A DNA stretch of 64,000 bases from Chloroflexota bacterium (GTDB lineage: Bacteria > Chloroflexota > Anaerolineae > Aggregatilineales > Phototrophicaceae). Positions 33,026 through 42,234 of the stretch are shown here, one piece after another. The notes under the pieces are model-generated. The model was given only the letters and a program-made list of their open reading frames with translations, was not told where the DNA came from and made no database searches. The translations under genes were made by a program, and so were the position numbers. Each line of letters opens with the position of its first letter. Within the stretch, counting starts at the first letter, position 1. The stretch covers positions 186,001 to 250,000 of the forward strand of contig JACRPS010000010.1 in assembly GCA_016223085.1 (NCBI GenBank). The letters are read 5' to 3'.

Positions 33026-34789
33026 TTATTCAGGATTAAATGCACCTAACTCAACACACGCCAGCGCCGCATTCGGCCAGGCGAACCAGTGGCGCGAAAC
33101 AACCTCGTTCGTCTGCGCGTCGCAGGCTTCGGGGAGCGCGCCATCCCACTGGGCGGCGGCATGCAAACGGTCGCGGGCGCGTCGCTCTCTAGCCTCGTCA
33201 CCAATTGAAGCAGCGATTATCAAGTCCTGCACGTCGCCCAACGGCCAGGGCGCGGGTGTATGCACTGAACCCAATCGCCCGGCGTACAGGCCGCCGCTGT
33301 TCGCCGCCGAAAAAGCAAAATCGAGGGTGGCGCGCCATACCGGGTCATCCGCTTTGACAAATCCCCAGCGGGCCGCCAGCGCCAGGGGGATATCGTTGGC
33401 GTCGTGATAAAAGTGGGATGCGCCTTTGCCATCCGTTGCATAGACATACAGACGCCTGCCAGCTCGTTCCCTTATGAAATAGCGGTTGACTGCCGCCTGA
33501 ATCTGCGCTGCCAGACCTCTGTCATCAAAGCCAAGTTTACGGAGCAGAGTCAGCACTCGCCAGAACAGGATGTGGCTGGAGAGGTGATAGGGCAGGGCAA
33601 TCGGGTCGTCGGCAGGGGTTTCGTCAGTGGGGAATAACACGTCCTGTTCGGATTTGAGCGCCATGAGTTGGTCAACCAGCGGTGCAATCTGCGGCTGCAA
33701 CCGCATCCAGGTATCGGTGTCATCGGTTTCAAGGACGTACTCAGCCAGTTCCAGCAGGGGGAAAAGCTGCTGATCGAGTTGAAAAGCGCCGTCCTTGATG
33801 CGTCCGTTTGCCAAATAGCAGCGCCCCCATAAGCCGTCGGCGCGTTCGGCAGTTTCAAACAGCCACAGCAGGTGGCGACGAACGCTATCCGTCATGCCCC
33901 AACTCATCAGCGCGCGGGCGATGTAGTAGGCATCCCGGTTCCACGACAGCGGCAGCAGCAGGTGATCGGTCAGCAGGCAGATGGTTTCGTCAACTGGCAC
34001 GGCCATTGCCAGCCCGTAGGCTAAGCCACGTCTAAGCAGGGGGTTGTCGGGTATGTCGCGCCAGTGGCTTTTCCACGCTGCCAGCGTTTGATCGAGCAAC
34101 GCCTCGGCACGGAGCGCGAGCCAGGTGGCGTTGTCTGCGGCCCGGTCAACGGTGTTTCCTACACCATAGGCCAGAACTGAAACCCCCGATTGAGCCTGTT
34201 TCAGTGCGATTTCAACGGGCTGGTCGCTGTGGATTTCCTGCTCTGGCTCTTGTTCCAGTCCTTTCATCACCACAGCCGCCCCCAACACCGGATTGTCCAC
34301 CGCAAGCTGGTTATGCTGGTAGCGCACCTGCATGTCCAGCGGCGGCATGGGCAGCGGCCCGCCTTCGGTCAACTGTGTATAGGCACACCGCTGTAAACAC
34401 AGCTTACCCTGCCACCGTGGGGTAACACCCCGAACATTCCAGATTTGCACCGCGCCGCGTTCGTGGGCAAATGTCGTCACCTCTGCCGTCGCGCCGTTTT
34501 GAAACATCAGTCGAACGTATGGTATGGCTGACGCCAGGAGCGTTGTCTCACGCCGGATTACCGGCTCAACAAAGTGAAAGCCAAACCCGTGCAGACTGAC
34601 CAGACTCGCGCGGTAGGCACGCACCGCCGCCGGGTTATAGCGTTCGCTTTCGGAAAAGGGGTCAGCCGCCGTCAGTGTGACATAACCGTGATCGGTATGG
34701 TAAAAGTTCAGCGCGATGATGCAGCCGTCCGCGTCTACGCTGCCGGTCACGCCGTCCGCGCCAAAATCCGCCGGTTTGTTACGATTCAC
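33026..34789 (-). CDS. Six-hairpin glycosidase family protein
   Basis: 587 residues with an N-terminal beta-sandwich (about 1-210) and a C-terminal (alpha/alpha)6 barrel. LLPLSWNRDAYYIARALMSWG and GLWGRCYLANGRIKDGAFQLDQQ resemble debranching enzyme, GH15 or GH125-like barrels. YHDANDIPLALAARWG and FAWPNAALACVE are also barrel-like. I cannot fix a CAZy family. No signal peptide is seen, so the enzyme is cytoplasmic. The GTG start overlaps the ATPase stop by four bases, so the enzyme is made together with the transporter. It may release glucose or mannose from the imported compound. Confidence 0.7.
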   Translation of the reverse strand: MNRNKPADFGADGVTGSVDADGCIIALNFYHTDHGYVTLTAADPFSESERYNPAAVRAYRASLVSLHGFGFHFVEPVIRRETTLLASAIPYVRLMFQNGATAEVTTFAHERGAVQIWNVRGVTPRWQGKLCLQRCAYTQLTEGGPLPMPPLDMQVRYQHNQLAVDNPVLGAAVVMKGLEQEPEQEIHSDQPVEIALKQAQSGVSVLAYGVGNTVDRAADNATWLALRAEALLDQTLAAWKSHWRDIPDNPLLRRGLAYGLAMAVPVDETICLLTDHLLLPLSWNRDAYYIARALMSWGMTDSVRRHLLWLFETAERADGLWGRCYLANGRIKDGAFQLDQQLFPLLELAEYVLETDDTDTWMRLQPQIAPLVDQLMALKSEQDVLFPTDETPADDPIALPYHLSSHILFWRVLTLLRKLGFDDRGLAAQIQAAVNRYFIRERAGRRLYVYATDGKGASHFYHDANDIPLALAARWGFVKADDPVWRATLDFAFSAANSGGLYAGRLGSVHTPAPWPLGDVQDLIIAASIGDEARERRARDRLHAAAQWDGALPEACDAQTNEVVSRHWFAWPNAALACVELGAFNPE

Positions 34790-35898
34790 GCCAGGACTTT
34801 CTCCAGGTCAGGGACAATTGCCTCCCCGCTGTCCGGGTCTATCCAGCGAATTTTGCGAACCGGAAACCGCAGCCAGATTTGGCCGCCAGTCGTGGCCGGA
34901 AAATCGGGATGGGTGGAAATCTTCAGCATACCGCCTTCGATGTGCGCTGTCAGCAGGTTCTGTGAACCCAGTGGTTCGATGACCTCTACGGTCACGGGCA
35001 GCGTATCCGGTGAGGGTTGGGTGAGTGCTTCCATGTTTTCGGCGCGGATGCCCAGGTAGATATGCCGGCCTTCGTAGGCGCGCAGGGGGGGCTGCATTTC
35101 CTCCGGTGGAGTAATTAGCAGCTCACCAATTTTGATTTTTGTCGCGCCGTCCTGACGCCGCACCTGACCGTAAAGAAAGTTCATCGGGGGATTGCCGATG
35201 AAACTGCCAACAAACTGATTGGCCGGCAGATCATAGACGCGGGTTGGGGTGTCCACCTGCAGAATTTTTCCGGCGCGCATAACGGCAATACGGTCGCCCA
35301 TGCTCAACGCTTCGATCTGATCATGAGTGACGTAAACCGTCGTCGCGCCCAGGCGTGCCAGCAGGGTCTTCAGTTCCGCCCGCATCTCCAGTCGCAGCAG
35401 CGCGTCCAGATTGCTGAGCGGTTCGTCCATTAGCAGCACTTTGGCATCATAGGCGATGGCGCGGGCGACCGCCACCCGCTGGCGCTGGCCACCACTCATC
35501 GCACCGGGATAACGTTCCAGCATGTTTTCGATGTGGAGCAGTTTGGCCGCATGGTCAACACGCTCACGAATGGTTTCTTTCGCCAGCTTACGCATCTTCA
35601 AGCCGAAGGCGATGTTGTCAAAAACGGTCATGTGCGGAAAGATGGCGTAGTTCTGGAACACCATCGAAATGTCGCGCTGTTTGGGCGGCAGGTAAGTTAC
35701 ATCACGGCCATCAATCACAATCCGCCCGTCGTCCAGCATGCCCAGCCCTGCAATCGCCCGCAGCAGGGTCGTTTTGCCGCAGCCGCTTGGTCCCAGCAGC
35801 ACCACAAATTCCTGATCGTGAACCGTCAGGCTTACGTCATCAATGGCGACAAATTTGCCAAAACGTTTGACGGCGCGTTCGATCACAATTTCGGCCAT
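34786..35898 (-). CDS. Sugar ABC transporter ATPase (MsmX/UgpC/MalK type)
   Basis: 370-residue ATPase energising the adjacent importer. It shows Walker A GPSGCGKTTLL, signature MSGGQRQRVAVARAI, Walker B VLLMDEPLSNLDA and the switch His in YVTHDQ. The C-terminal 130 residues form the regulatory TOBE/OB domain typical of MalK-type ATPases (IYLGIRAENMEAL). It corresponds to YcjV in the E. coli ycj locus. Such ATPases are often shared, so it could also serve the MalEF system at the start of the window. It lies 10 bases after malG. Confidence 0.93.
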   Translation of the reverse strand: MAEIVIERAVKRFGKFVAIDDVSLTVHDQEFVVLLGPSGCGKTTLLRAIAGLGMLDDGRIVIDGRDVTYLPPKQRDISMVFQNYAIFPHMTVFDNIAFGLKMRKLAKETIRERVDHAAKLLHIENMLERYPGAMSGGQRQRVAVARAIAYDAKVLLMDEPLSNLDALLRLEMRAELKTLLARLGATTVYVTHDQIEALSMGDRIAVMRAGKILQVDTPTRVYDLPANQFVGSFIGNPPMNFLYGQVRRQDGATKIKIGELLITPPEEMQPPLRAYEGRHIYLGIRAENMEALTQPSPDTLPVTVEVIEPLGSQNLLTAHIEGGMLKISTHPDFPATTGGQIWLRFPVRKIRWIDPDSGEAIVPDLEKVLA

Positions 35899-35908
35899 AA
35901 CATTACCC

Positions 35909-36802
35909 CTATTTATTGATCTGCCCCCACATGTTAAACAGGTAGCGCCGGATGAAGAAAATAAAAATCAGGGATGGCACCAGCATGAAGAACCCACCGG
36001 CGAACTTGAAGGGGTCGCCCGATTTGTCCAGCGTATACAGAATTTGCGCCGGCAGCGTGCGATTGCTGATGGTGAGCAGGATGGCGGCAAACACCTCGTT
36101 CCAGGACAGGACAAACGTCAGAATGGCGGCAGCGGCGATGCCGGGAAGCGCCAGCGGCAGGACGATGCGCCAGAATGCCTGCGCGCGGGTACAGCCGAAA
36201 ATAAGTGCCGCTTCTTCCAACTCATACGGCACGCTGGCAAACACGCTGGCAACCACCAGGATAGTGGTCGGCAGGGTCAGCGCGGCGTGCATCATGGCGA
36301 GGCTGTGGACTTTATCGAACATGCCGAGGCGAATGAAAACCACCGCCAGCGGCACGGCCAGCACGACCACCGGAAAGGCGCGCACCGACAGGATGCCCAG
36401 ACGGATGGCGTCACGGCCTGGAAACAGGTAGCGCGCTATCGCATAGCCGGCGGGAACGGCCAGCAGCGTCGAAATTACCAACGCCAGAACCGCCACAACC
36501 AGACTGTTGATGGTGGAATTGATAATGCCCTGAGTATTCAGGAAGAATTCCAGCGTTTGGGTGGAAAATGGACTGGGCAAAATCTGTTTGGGGAAGGCGC
36601 GCACGTCTGCCGGAGTACTGAACGCCATCGAAGCAATGAGCCAGATGGGCAGCAAAATCCAGATTGCGATGGCTACAGCCAGAATGTAGATGCTGGCGCG
36701 CCGGACAGCGTGCGCCAGTTTCGCCCGCCGGCGCTGGGCGTCCAGACGCTCGGCTGACGGGGTGATGGGCTTGATCCTGTCGGGGTAGGTGGTTTCGGTC
36801 AT
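35909..36802 (-). CDS. Sugar ABC transporter permease, MalG type
   Basis: 297-residue inner-membrane permease with six predicted helices. The EAA loop reads YELEEAALIFGCTRAQAFWRIVLPLALPG near residue 200. Its cytoplasmic N-terminus is long (about 40 residues) and basic. The ATG overlaps the MalF-type stop (ATGA), so both permeases are coupled. It corresponds in order to YcjP. Confidence 0.92.
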   Translation of the reverse strand: MTETTYPDRIKPITPSAERLDAQRRRAKLAHAVRRASIYILAVAIAIWILLPIWLIASMAFSTPADVRAFPKQILPSPFSTQTLEFFLNTQGIINSTINSLVVAVLALVISTLLAVPAGYAIARYLFPGRDAIRLGILSVRAFPVVVLAVPLAVVFIRLGMFDKVHSLAMMHAALTLPTTILVVASVFASVPYELEEAALIFGCTRAQAFWRIVLPLALPGIAAAAILTFVLSWNEVFAAILLTISNRTLPAQILYTLDKSGDPFKFAGGFFMLVPSLIFIFFIRRYLFNMWGQINK

Positions 36803-37929
36803 GTGGCTCTTGTGGCCTCCTCCTGAGAACGCACCGCGCGGAGGTAGAAGAACGAAATCCCCAGCGACAGCAGCATAATAAAGCCGGCATAAACCGCTGC
36901 GACATTTGGGTTGTTAAAACGCGCCGGGTCGTACCAGCGGTACGTTTCATTTGCCAGTACGGTGATGACGTTGCCGCCGGTGATCGCGACCACAACGGCG
37001 AAAACCTGAAACGCGAGAATCGTTCTCAAAATCAGCGCGACCTGAAGGCTGGGTTTGAGCATGGGCAGGATAATGTAGCGCAGCCGCTGCCACAGGTTCG
37101 CGCCGAAGACCTCTCCGGCCTCGATCACATCCCGCGAGACGGCTTGCAGCCCGGAAACAACGATCACCATGACAATCGAGGTGGCGCGCCAGACTTCTGC
37201 CAGGACGATGGCCGCGATCATCCAGCCCTGATTGCCCGCCTGAATGAAAATAAACGGCTGGTCGAGCAGGCCGGTGGATACCAGAAACGAGTTCAAGAAG
37301 CCGCGCTGGGTGAAGATCGAGTACCACAGGATGCCCGACGCCAGGTCGGAGATGCCCAGCGGGATGGCATAAATGTACAGGAACACCGTGCTGCCCCTGA
37401 TCTGACTTTGCAGCACCAGCGCCATCACAATCGCCAGGATAAATTGCAGCGGGAGGATGAGCACAATCAGCAAAACGGACGTCGCCAGCGCGTTGCCAAA
37501 ACGGAAATCCGTCACCATGCGCCGCACATAATCCAGCGTCCATTCCTGGGTTGCTTCGCCGTTGACCACCCGCGCCGTTGTTGACTCGGTGCGGGACTCG
37601 ATGAAGACATCGCGCTGGCTGACCCATCCCTGAACTGGCACGCCGGAGGTATCCGGCCCTTCTACCAGAAACCAGTAAACGGGGCGCGTGCGCCCGTTCG
37701 GCAGCAGTTCTTCGCCGCGCACCCGGTCAAGCACCGTAACGTCGGTTTGCATGGCTACGGTGCCGGTTGGGGCCGCTTCTTCTTTTGCCTCAGCCCGCAG
37801 ATGCAAATACTGGCCTTCGCGCCGCAGGGCCAGTTGCAGGGACTGCACCATCGGGTAGGCAAAAAACAGCAGTAAGTAAATCAGCGATGGCAGTAGTAAC
37901 AGATAAGGGGTCAAACCGATCTTTTTCAA
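36799..37929 (-). CDS. Sugar ABC transporter permease, MalF type, with SH3-like loop insert
   Basis: 376 residues. After the first helix (about 10-30), roughly 95 residues are inserted in the first periplasmic loop. They read like an SH3b-type fold: TDVTVLDRVRGEELLPNG, a Trp-containing YWFLVEG strand and VQGWVSQRDVFIE. Five further helices follow, with the EAA loop in RDVIEAGEVFGANLWQRLRYIILP. The insert is distinct from the larger P2 domain of E. coli MalF. The start is TTG 37929 with AGGAGA upstream. It follows the binding-protein gene by 65 bases and pairs with the MalG-type gene. Confidence 0.9.
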   Translation of the reverse strand: MKKIGLTPYLLLLPSLIYLLLFFAYPMVQSLQLALRREGQYLHLRAEAKEEAAPTGTVAMQTDVTVLDRVRGEELLPNGRTRPVYWFLVEGPDTSGVPVQGWVSQRDVFIESRTESTTARVVNGEATQEWTLDYVRRMVTDFRFGNALATSVLLIVLILPLQFILAIVMALVLQSQIRGSTVFLYIYAIPLGISDLASGILWYSIFTQRGFLNSFLVSTGLLDQPFIFIQAGNQGWMIAAIVLAEVWRATSIVMVIVVSGLQAVSRDVIEAGEVFGANLWQRLRYIILPMLKPSLQVALILRTILAFQVFAVVVAITGGNVITVLANETYRWYDPARFNNPNVAAVYAGFIMLLSLGISFFYLRAVRSQEEATRAT

Positions 37930-37994
37930 ATCAGGTTCTCCTGACAGTCAGGGATAGGCGTCACCACCTATCCCCATCGTCTGGCGCAGATTAT

Positions 37995-39284
37995 TTACTC
38001 GACCTGGCAGGCCCCCTCGCTTGGCGGGTCAGGCGCCCAGCAGGCCGCACCGGTTTCGTCCATAAGGGTTTGCAGCGCCGCCCCTTCTTCCTCCAGCACG
38101 GTCTCGATATCCTGGCCTTCGATCACAACGCGGTTGAAAGCATTGCGGAAGATTTCGTTGATCTCACCGCCGCGCTCGCCCAGACCGACCGGCAGCAGCG
38201 AGGGGATGGCGTCTTCGGCATTGGCCTGCGCTTCTACCGCTGCCGCCTGAATCGCCACGCCTTCCGGCAGATCGCTGGTATCCACGCCGCTGACCACCGG
38301 GTAGAACCCCAGGTCGTGCAGCACCGCGCCCTGCGTTTCGGGACTAAGCATGAAGCGAATCAGGGCTTCTGCCCCATCGGGGTCAGGCGCGGTAAACGGA
38401 ATACCCAGGCCGGCCACGACCGGCATGTAACCGCGACCCGCCGGTCCGGCAGGCGCCGGAAAAGCGATGAAGTCTTCGGGCCGTTCGTCAAACGCCGGTT
38501 TCAGGCGCGCCGTGTGGTCAAACGCGACCAGGACTTCCCCGGAGAGGAGTGGTTCGTTCATGAAGTCGTAGTTGATGGATTCCGGGTTGACGTAGGGCCA
38601 CAGGTCATCGCGCATGAAGCGCAGCATTTCGGCGGCCTCTGGACTCTTGAACTTCGTGACCATGCCACCGGTAAACGACGGGAAGGCGTAACCTTCCAGG
38701 AAGCGGTGGAACAACCCGGCCACCGGGAAACCCAACTGCGGCTTGCCAGTCGCCTCCTGCATGGCCTGCGCCCACTGCGCCAGTTGTTCCCAGGTCAGTG
38801 CGTTTACGTCCGCGCCTTCCGGCAGGTATTGTAGCGCGTCCTTATGCGCAGCCATCGTATAGGTCGCCTGCATCCAGGGGATATAATACTGGTAATCTTC
38901 TGTCCCCATCCTGCCAAGCTGGACAAAAGCATCGTTCACGTCGGTTTCTTCTTCGATGCTTGCCAGCAGTTCGGTCAGGTCGAACATCAGGTCGTCGTTG
39001 ACCAGCGTTGGGAACGTGCCGTGCAGCGCACCGATAACATCCACCGTGCCCTCTCCGGCCTGTCCTTCAGCGCGAAGCAGATCGAGCAGCGGGCCTTCCT
39101 CAGAACCAACGAACTCAACGGCTGCGCCCTCAAAGCCGGCCAGAATGGCGCGCGCTTTTTCGGCTTCCTCAACCACATTAAACTGGGTAGACATGAAGGT
39201 GAGGCTGTTATCCTGCGCGATGACGGTACCGGCGATGAGCAGGACTGCCACAACCACAAGGGCGAGAAACGGAATCTTCTTCAT
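37995..39284 (-). CDS. Sugar ABC transporter substrate-binding protein
   Basis: 429-residue extracellular family 1 binding protein. A signal peptide (MKKIPFLALVVVAVLLIAGTVIA) precedes the mature N-terminus. ATG 39284 is chosen because AGGTGA lies eight bases upstream; a GTG at 39296 would sit on top of that site. The ligand pocket cannot be read, but the locus suggests glucosylglycerate, a related glucoside or a disaccharide. It is the first transporter gene after lacI and therefore a likely target of the palindrome at 40394. It corresponds to YcjN. Confidence 0.9.
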   Translation of the reverse strand: MKKIPFLALVVVAVLLIAGTVIAQDNSLTFMSTQFNVVEEAEKARAILAGFEGAAVEFVGSEEGPLLDLLRAEGQAGEGTVDVIGALHGTFPTLVNDDLMFDLTELLASIEEETDVNDAFVQLGRMGTEDYQYYIPWMQATYTMAAHKDALQYLPEGADVNALTWEQLAQWAQAMQEATGKPQLGFPVAGLFHRFLEGYAFPSFTGGMVTKFKSPEAAEMLRFMRDDLWPYVNPESINYDFMNEPLLSGEVLVAFDHTARLKPAFDERPEDFIAFPAPAGPAGRGYMPVVAGLGIPFTAPDPDGAEALIRFMLSPETQGAVLHDLGFYPVVSGVDTSDLPEGVAIQAAAVEAQANAEDAIPSLLPVGLGERGGEINEIFRNAFNRVVIEGQDIETVLEEEGAALQTLMDETGAACWAPDPPSEGACQVE

Positions 39285-39320
39285 AAAATGTGTCACCTTT
39301 CACAACCGACTCAATACCAG

Positions 39321-40349
39321 CTATCTCCTCCCGTTGAAGCCGCTGGAAGCCCGCACGATCAAACGGCTGGGCAGCACAATCTGTGTTTCTTCCGGCGGCT
39401 TCCCGACAATAATGCCGATCAGCATCTCGACGAGACGCTGTCCGATCTCATAAATCGGCTGGCGCACGGTTGTCAATGGGGGCATAGCGTATTCAGCGGC
39501 GGGCAGGTCATCAAAGCCGGACACCGCCACGTCGCTTCCCACCTCCAGCCCGCGCTCCTGGATCGCGGCCATCACCCCGAACGCCATCAGATCGTTACAC
39601 GCCACAATCGCGCTGATCTGGGGATACCGGGACAGGAGGGCCAAACCGGCCTGGTAGCCGCCAGAACGCTGTAAATCGCCGTAGAGGATATACTCATCCC
39701 GCAAGGGCAGCCTGGCCTCGCGCAGCGCGTCCTGGTATCCCTGCAAGCGATAGCCCGTGTAGGCGATCTCCGGCGGCGGCAAAACCAGGCCGATATGCTC
39801 GTGGCCGAGGGCGATGAAGTGAGCAGTCGCAGCGCGAATCCCCATCCGGCTGTCCACATCGACATAGGGGAAATCAGACGGTTCATCGGGGGCATTACGG
39901 CCATTAACCACAAACGGATGCCCCTGACTTTGCAGGTAGGGCATTCGCGGGTCGTTCTTGCGAGTGCGCGCCAGGATCATGCCATCCACCCGCAGCCCTT
40001 TGACCATCCGACGGTAAGCCGCCATTTCTTCTTCCCCTGGAACCTGGGCGCTAACCAGCAGATCATAGTGGTTGCGCCAGGCGGTGTCGCCAACCCCTAA
40101 CAGGAACTGATTGAAGAACTCGTTGGGGAAACCGGCATCGTAGGTCGGGATAATGAGGCCGAGGGTTTGCGTGCGCTGGCTGCGCAGGCCCCTGGCAAGC
40201 AGGTTTGGCTGGTAGCCGAGAATGTTGGCAACTTCAATGATATGCTGGCGTGTTTGCTCGTTAACGTCCTGATATCCGGCCAGCGCCCGTGAAACCGTTG
40301 TTACGGAAAAACCACTTTTTCGGGCAATATCGCGTAACGTGATTTGCAT
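39321..40349 (-). CDS. LacI family transcriptional regulator
   Basis: 342-residue repressor. The N-terminal helix-turn-helix reads ITLRDIARKSGFSVTTVSRALAGYQDVNEQTR, with the hinge LGYQPNLLARGLR. The periplasmic-binding-like effector domain follows (LGLIIPTYDAGFPNEFF...FDDLPAAEYAMPPLTTVRQP). A perfect 14-base operator lies 45 bases upstream, so autoregulation is likely. It sits in the middle of the 13-gene run, immediately before the importer, and corresponds in role to YcjW. The inducer is unknown. Confidence 0.95.
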   Translation of the reverse strand: MQITLRDIARKSGFSVTTVSRALAGYQDVNEQTRQHIIEVANILGYQPNLLARGLRSQRTQTLGLIIPTYDAGFPNEFFNQFLLGVGDTAWRNHYDLLVSAQVPGEEEMAAYRRMVKGLRVDGMILARTRKNDPRMPYLQSQGHPFVVNGRNAPDEPSDFPYVDVDSRMGIRAATAHFIALGHEHIGLVLPPPEIAYTGYRLQGYQDALREARLPLRDEYILYGDLQRSGGYQAGLALLSRYPQISAIVACNDLMAFGVMAAIQERGLEVGSDVAVSGFDDLPAAEYAMPPLTTVRQPIYEIGQRLVEMLIGIIVGKPPEETQIVLPSRLIVRASSGFNGRR

Positions 40350-40393
40350 AAAAAGCGACTTTTGTTAACGAGAACCTTTAGCAACATAGTAAC

Positions 40394-40407
40394 CCGAAAC
40401 GTTTCGG
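40394..40407. promoter_or_regulatory. LacI-family operator
   Basis: CCGAAACGTTTCGG is a perfect palindrome with the central CG typical of LacI/GalR sites. It lies upstream of lacI and downstream of the GH63-like gene, so it can control lacI and the importer genes behind it. Confidence 0.82.
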
Positions 40408-40438
40408 ATGTCAAGAAAGTCGAAGAAGAAGATAAAGC

Positions 40439-40464
40439 AGGGACACGGCATGCCGTGTCCCTAC
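40439..40464. repeat. GTAGGG-type palindrome (GGGACACG subfamily)
   Basis: GGGACACGGCA and TGCCGTGTCCC are exact 11-base complements, followed by TAC. It lies between the GH63-like gene end and the LacI operator. Confidence 0.88.
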
Positions 40465-40491
40465 CAAAATACCCATCATTCCCATGTTAGA

Positions 40492-42234
40492 CTAGGCGTT
40501 GGTTCGATTGGTCTCCTCAATTGCCATTTCGATAAACAGGGCAGCCGACCAGCCAAACATCGGCGCGGCTTTGGGCGGGTGGTCACCCGTGAGAGGATTG
40601 TAATATTCGTAAATATCCCGGTGACGCATGACCAGTTCCAGCGTTTTCCGGCGCAATGCTGCTGCCAGATCATGCCGACCGCTGCGCTTCAATGCCTCGA
40701 CCAAAAAGTAATTGATGTTAATCCACACCGGCCCGCGCCACATCTGCTGCGGATCAAAGCGCGCATCAGACACGGCAACGGTAGCGATGGGGTAGGGCGT
40801 CCAGAAAAGGTCGGGGTTCGTCAGGTTGGCGATCAGCCGTTCAACCAGCGGTTCCGGCAGCCGTCCGGTCAGCAGCGGCAGCAGGTTAAACGGCGTGACG
40901 GTCGGAATCGGCTGGCCGCTGTGCAGCGCGCGGAACAGCCCGGCCTGCTCGTCCCACAGATGTTCGATCAGCCGACTGGCTAGCTCCTCCGCCTGCCGTT
41001 CATAGCGTTCTGCCGCCGCCTCTTCGCCGATGAGGCGGGCGATTTTGCCCAGACTTTCATTCTGCAAAACGAGGTAAGTGTTTAAGTCCGGGGCTACCAC
41101 CGGCATGCCCTCGTCCCACAGCGGGTTATCATCCAGCCCTGATGAGAACGGATGGCGATATTCGCACAGACCGTTGCCGTTGCGATTGGCGTTCATCCAC
41201 CAGGCATTCCAGCGAGTCAGCGGGTCATACACTTCATACAGAAAATCGCGGTGTTGCGAGGTTTCGTACAGTTTCAGGATAGCCCAGGTCATGATCGGCG
41301 GTTTGGTTACATCTGCATTGACAGGTTTTTCAAGATGAGTGACCAACCCTTCGTCGTGGATGGCATCCGGCAGCATCCCATCGGCGCGCTGGTGGTCCAG
41401 CACAATTCGCAGTTGGTCTTCGGCCAGCCGGGTATCCACGTGGCGATAGGCCAGCGCGTGGAATACTTGGTCCCAGTGCCAGACGCCGACATAGTGAATC
41501 TTGGACGGCAGCAGCGCCTCGCGGGTGAAGAAGTATCGGGTGTTGACCAGACCGGAACGCATAATCCACCAGGCATATAGATACTGTTCGCGGTATTCGT
41601 CCAGCACTGGCGGCGCGGCGCCAAACCATGTTTGCCACTGGTGGCGGCTGGTTGCAATCGCCTGATCAGGATTGGGTATGGAACGGTTATAACCGAGGCG
41701 CGGCGTGATGTTGAGCAGCAGTGCATCCCCGGCTTCGGCTTCCAGCATCAGCCGTACCTGGAAATAATCGTCATTCCGGCGTTCCAGCGAATTTTCGAGC
41801 AGCCGCGCGTTGGTGGTATAGGCGATGTTCCGCTTGCCCCGCATCGCCCCGCCGCGATAATCTGCCTGTGCCTGCTCGGCATAGGCCAGAAACATCATCC
41901 CGAAGCGCCCGGCGGGCAGGCGAATCAGCAGGGTTTCCGGGTCGAGAAAGGTCCAGTCAAAATTGCCGACGGCTGTTTGTATCCGGGCGCAGTGGGGATA
42001 GGTATCCGTTTCAATGGATTCCAGGGGTTCGTTCTGCGGCGACAGGAAGGTAAAATCGGTCACGATGGGGGGACGACGCCGGTAATGTCCCACCTCGTTT
42101 TCCCATTTCTGCCAGCGTTCCGCCAGTCGCACAAATAACTGGTGATCGTGCCGGAACAGCATCAGCCGCGATCCGCGATCGGTGAAGGGGATATGGACGA
42201 GATCAATCCGGTTGTGGAGCAAATCGAGACTCAA
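40492..42234 (-). CDS. GH63/MGH1-like glycoside hydrolase, probable glucosylglycerate-type hydrolase
   Basis: 580 residues with an N-terminal beta-rich part and an (alpha/alpha)6 barrel. GVWHWDQVFHALAYRH contains the W-x-W-D motif with the likely acid Asp. FSSGLDDNPLW, MWRGPVWININYF and YNPLTGDHPPKAAPMFGWSAALF match mannosylglycerate/glucosylglycerate hydrolases of the GH63-related group. These cleave the glycosyl-glycerate bond to sugar and D-glycerate. The start is TTG at 42234, overlapping the phosphorylase stop (TTGA). Two enzymes that break glucosylglycerate side by side suggest alternative hydrolytic and phosphorolytic routes. Confidence 0.82.
   Translation of the reverse strand: MSLDLLHNRIDLVHIPFTDRGSRLMLFRHDHQLFVRLAERWQKWENEVGHYRRRPPIVTDFTFLSPQNEPLESIETDTYPHCARIQTAVGNFDWTFLDPETLLIRLPAGRFGMMFLAYAEQAQADYRGGAMRGKRNIAYTTNARLLENSLERRNDDYFQVRLMLEAEAGDALLLNITPRLGYNRSIPNPDQAIATSRHQWQTWFGAAPPVLDEYREQYLYAWWIMRSGLVNTRYFFTREALLPSKIHYVGVWHWDQVFHALAYRHVDTRLAEDQLRIVLDHQRADGMLPDAIHDEGLVTHLEKPVNADVTKPPIMTWAILKLYETSQHRDFLYEVYDPLTRWNAWWMNANRNGNGLCEYRHPFSSGLDDNPLWDEGMPVVAPDLNTYLVLQNESLGKIARLIGEEAAAERYERQAEELASRLIEHLWDEQAGLFRALHSGQPIPTVTPFNLLPLLTGRLPEPLVERLIANLTNPDLFWTPYPIATVAVSDARFDPQQMWRGPVWININYFLVEALKRSGRHDLAAALRRKTLELVMRHRDIYEYYNPLTGDHPPKAAPMFGWSAALFIEMAIEETNRTNA

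Noticed and set aside
33026-34789. Assigning the six-hairpin glycosidase to GH125 or GH15
   Set aside because: The barrel is recognisable, but I cannot see enough family-specific residues to choose.
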